NCBI GenBank assembly: GCA_028023455.1
Contig: JAQFVV010000283.1
Coordinates: 62,001 to 126,000, forward strand
Direction: 5' to 3'
Source: Epiperipatus broadwayi
Taxonomy: Eukaryota > Onychophora > Udeonychophora > Euonychophora > Peripatidae
Length of the DNA: 64,000 bases
A program made the position numbers and the translations under genes. The notes below the pieces were generated by a model. It ran no database searches. It worked only from the letters and a program-made list of their open reading frames with translations, and had not been told where the DNA came from. Positions within the stretch are counted from its first letter, which is position 1. Each line of letters opens with the position of its first letter. Shown here piece by piece: positions 63,321 through 64,000 of this stretch.

Positions 63321-64000
63321 ATACTAGCACTTTTACATAAAGAAGAAAGAAGATAAATATTTCTAAAAATGTTATATATTATAATACCCTGTGTTATTAC
63401 TAATCATTCAATGTATTAGGAAAGTTACAAATAAAACATATTTAAAAAAAATATTTATCCATTTAAGTAGATGCTGGATATAATCCAATTCATAACAGCA
63501 ATTATATCTTTTTTGTATATACATTATAGGAAAATTAAGAAGCACATAAACTGATATGGTTGTCCACTGTGATAAAATGGTAGACTCTGGAACTCAGTAT
63601 CCATGGTTTGTGGCTCCAATCTAGTACTTTTGGTGCTCAAATTTGTTTATGAAATGCTGAACAATAAACCATTGATTAATTTATATTGAGAAAATAAAAA
63701 TATATTAATCCATTTGTCAAAAGTGAATGCAATTTAATGATTTTTTTTATCTCTTTTTATTCTTTAATCATTTGTTAAATAATTTCTTTGTGAACATACC
63801 ATAATATTAGGGTTTGTGTTTTATAATAAAATATGCATACAAGCATCTAATTTAATTTTTGTAAGAGGCAATAAAACTAATAATGATTAAGATGGCATAA
63901 CTCAAAAATAAATGCACCTACTTTTGTAATGGCAGTAAGAAAATGATTTAGGAATTTGTCAATAGTCAAAGAATAAGGAGGATGCACATCAGGTACAATA
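63321..64000. other. AT-rich DNA with one weak exon candidate at its end
   Basis: At 64000-63930 minus, an open frame reads IVPDVHPPYSLTIDKFLN then HFLTAITK before a possible donor AAA|GTAGGT. It could be an upstream exon of the DUF389-type gene or of another gene. The left part of the exon is cut off by the window edge. Confidence 0.25.

Overview
The window looks like intronic and intergenic DNA from a large, AT-rich metazoan genome, probably an invertebrate. The signs are GT-AG introns of 5-25 kb, several clades of non-LTR retrotransposon, Penelope-like elements with a GIY-YIG domain, tRNA-derived short repeats, many foldback elements and long AT microsatellites. I cannot name the species. 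There are no operons, rRNA genes or CRISPR arrays. Almost no long reading frame here is a real gene; the longest ones are produced by a satellite whose period is divisible by three.

One cellular gene can be pieced together, on the minus strand. Five exons (56265-56160, 49209-49128, 36808-36664, 31661-31569, 6491-6342) have splice sites at both ends and compatible phases at all four junctions. Together they give about 190 continuous residues that I recognise as part of a DUF389-family multi-pass membrane protein. Its 5' exons (the first transmembrane segments) and its 3' end were not found. The gene spans at least 50 kb, and most of the rest of the window is its introns.

Layout by plus coordinate. 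1-6.3 kb: AT-rich DNA, a TA microsatellite, a foldback element and an RTE retrotransposon fragment. 6.5-31.6 kb is the last visible intron, about 25 kb. It holds a head-to-head Penelope fragment (7.56-8.62 kb), a jockey-like LINE remnant (10.8-11.7 kb), a 7.4-kb satellite of about 300 copies of a 24-bp unit (11.66-19.09 kb), a GC-richer unassigned block (19.7-20.5 kb), nested foldback repeats (25.6-26.6 kb), dispersed repeat pairs (27.2-29.1 kb), a MITE (29.95-30.27 kb) and an L1/Tx1-like fragment (30.36-31.37 kb). 31.7-49.1 kb: more foldback elements, an ATA/CAA microsatellite, a tRNA-like island, a 395-bp tandem duplication and antisense LINE tails. 48.28-49.12 kb: a young palindromic insertion flanked by a 16-bp direct repeat, ending 6 bp from a splice donor. 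49.3-50.3 kb: an antisense RTE copy. 53.55-55.54 kb: a second head-to-head Penelope pair with a foldback element nested in one arm. 57.9-60 kb: GC-richer unassigned sequence. 60-64 kb: tRNA-like repeats and AT-rich DNA.

Two themes stand out. The satellite sits in the same reading frame as LINE-like coding sequence on its left and is followed by LINE-like sequence on its right, so it may have grown inside a LINE. Most dispersed repeats here occur as inverted pairs, so the primary transcript of the DUF389-type gene should contain many long hairpins.
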